From Antedon bifida (Eukaryota; Echinodermata; Crinoidea; Comatulida; Antedonidae): DNA of 64,000 nucleotides. Position numbers and translations under genes: made by a program. Shown piece after piece: positions 62,987 through 64,000 of the stretch (position 1 is its first letter; every line of letters begins with the position of its first letter). The stretch is taken from positions 1,116,001-1,180,000 of the forward strand of contig OY727096.1 of the NCBI GenBank assembly GCA_963402885.1, in the 5' to 3' direction. The notes beneath the pieces are model-generated. The model was not told the origin of the DNA and made no database searches. It worked only from the letters and a program-made list of their open reading frames with translations.

Positions 62987-63905
62987 GGGGCGGATTGCAA
63001 TATAAAGTCTTTGTCTTAGGCTTAGATCTAAGCCCTAAGCCCCTCGCGAAAGTCTTAGTTAAGCCTCTCAGCAAAGTCGATTGCAATATAGCGGTCTTAA
63101 CTGAGACTTTATTAGTAAAGAATTTCAAACAATCAAACCAGCCTATAGTTACCGACAAATGAGGGCGCTATACCAACAAGTGCAAATAGAGTAAGTTAAC
63201 AATAAGGAGTAGCGACAAGCTCCTCAGTAGGACATATTGAGACCATTTTAATGCATGAATGGACACACTGCCTATTCAATAGCGTTAAGATTACGTAAAT
63301 ACTAGGAGATTTTAGCAAATAATTTAAAATATTGGCAACAAAATTGTATGTAATTTGATAGTAAATATTGGTTAATTAATACATGCTTAAAGTTTAAAAA
63401 CAAATACTTCAAAAAAATAAATTTTAAATATGCTACTATATGTAGTCTTTTCTTGGTCAAAATAGTGTAGCGCTAGGCCGCGTATGGAGAATATGCGTAC
63501 AGCTTGTTGGTGCGGTTGTGGACCGCTAATAGTAATTGATCGTCAGGTAGGTGTGGGCCTATACAGATTTTATCTATTGAAACAATTGGTAGACAAAAAT
63601 AATAATACACATGTCTTATAGTTCAATACCCCTTTTCTACACTAGTATCATAAAATCAATTCACAGCAATATTTAAAGAAGTTAATTTCGCCATGATATT
63701 ACAAGCTAGCTTAATAGCGCTCGCGTCGCGCGGTTAGCGTAAGCCTGCCTGGAGCAGGCTTAGAATCTAAGACCACGGCGCTGAAATTCTAAGCCTAAGA
63801 CTTCTTATTGCAATGGTCTTAAATCTAAGACCATCGTTGCTAAGGGTTTCATCTTGGGCTTAAGTCTAAGACCACGGTTAAGACCTTTATTGCAATCGGC
63901 CCCAG
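62987..63905. mobile_element. ~0.92-kb TIR element with imperfect ends
   Basis: The left end GGGGCGGATTGCAATATAAA and right end (reverse complement) GGGGCCGATTGCAATAAAGG match. Both subterminal zones contain many TCTTAG/CTAAGA and TAAGCC/GGCTTA motifs in both orientations. I see no coding sequence and no certain target duplication. Confidence 0.65.
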
Positions 63906-64000
63906 GTCAAATTAGCAATTGAAGTGACGGTACCTATCTCTTGTATGTTAACAACAGTGAAAACTCATTAAGTAGATTTTGCGATGAACCATTGACGTCA

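Overview
This window is AT-rich, intron-rich animal nuclear DNA. It holds no bacterial features: exons are short, GT-AG introns are long, and mobile-element relics are plentiful. The orthologous Scribble gene, a local cluster of ZU5/UPA/Death-domain genes, tRNA-derived SINEs, a DIRS-like RNase H fragment and many palindromic MITEs suggest an invertebrate, most likely a marine deuterostome such as an echinoderm. That placement is inference and the species cannot be read from the sequence.

Region 1 (about 0.3-39.6 kb, minus strand) is the 5' two thirds of a Scribble (SCRIB) orthologue. I could place 23 coding exons with matching splice phases, about 985 codons. They run from the start codon at 39442 through the complete leucine-rich-repeat block, the linker, PDZ1, PDZ2 and the first part of PDZ3. 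The rest of PDZ3, PDZ4 and the C-terminal tail lie off the left edge. The introns carry at least eleven copies of one palindromic MITE family, three copies of a second, several SINEs, a 795-bp TIR element and several tandem arrays.

Region 2 (about 39.7-51.6 kb) holds two head-to-head genes. Gene A (minus, 42918-46287, six coding exons, 509 aa) encodes an unrecognised helical N-terminal domain, small coiled-coil exons and a C-terminal ZU5 domain. Gene B (plus, 49050-51071, five exons, 332 aa) encodes the tail of a ZU5 domain, a UPA domain and a C-terminal Death domain. Inside intron 1 of gene B the missing central ZU5 segment lies on the opposite strand, ending right at the acceptor of exon 2. 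This looks like a micro-inversion that turned ZU5 coding sequence into a splice acceptor. Between the two genes is a 614-bp MULE-like element with an exact 9-bp target duplication.

Region 3 (about 52-60 kb) is a repeat graveyard. It contains a LINE relic split by a second retroelement in opposite orientation with a 16-bp target duplication, a LINE C-terminal fragment, a 1.7-kb GACC-rich tandem array, a DIRS-like RNase H fragment with one in-frame stop, and a 76-bp minisatellite.

Region 4 (about 60.2-62.3 kb, minus) is gene C, five exons and 270 aa: a short coiled-coil protein ending in ZU5 and closely similar to gene A. Just past its stop codon is a perfect 39-bp inverted repeat with a 5-nt loop. 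The window ends in a TIR element of about 0.92 kb.

Functionally, Scribble is a cell-polarity scaffold. Genes A, B and C belong to the ZU5-UPA-Death signalling superfamily (UNC5, UNC5CL, PIDD1, ankyrin). Here the usual single-protein ZU5-UPA-DD architecture is spread over separate neighbouring genes, and all three keep a His-Phe-Thr motif where PIDD1 and UNC5CL self-cleave.
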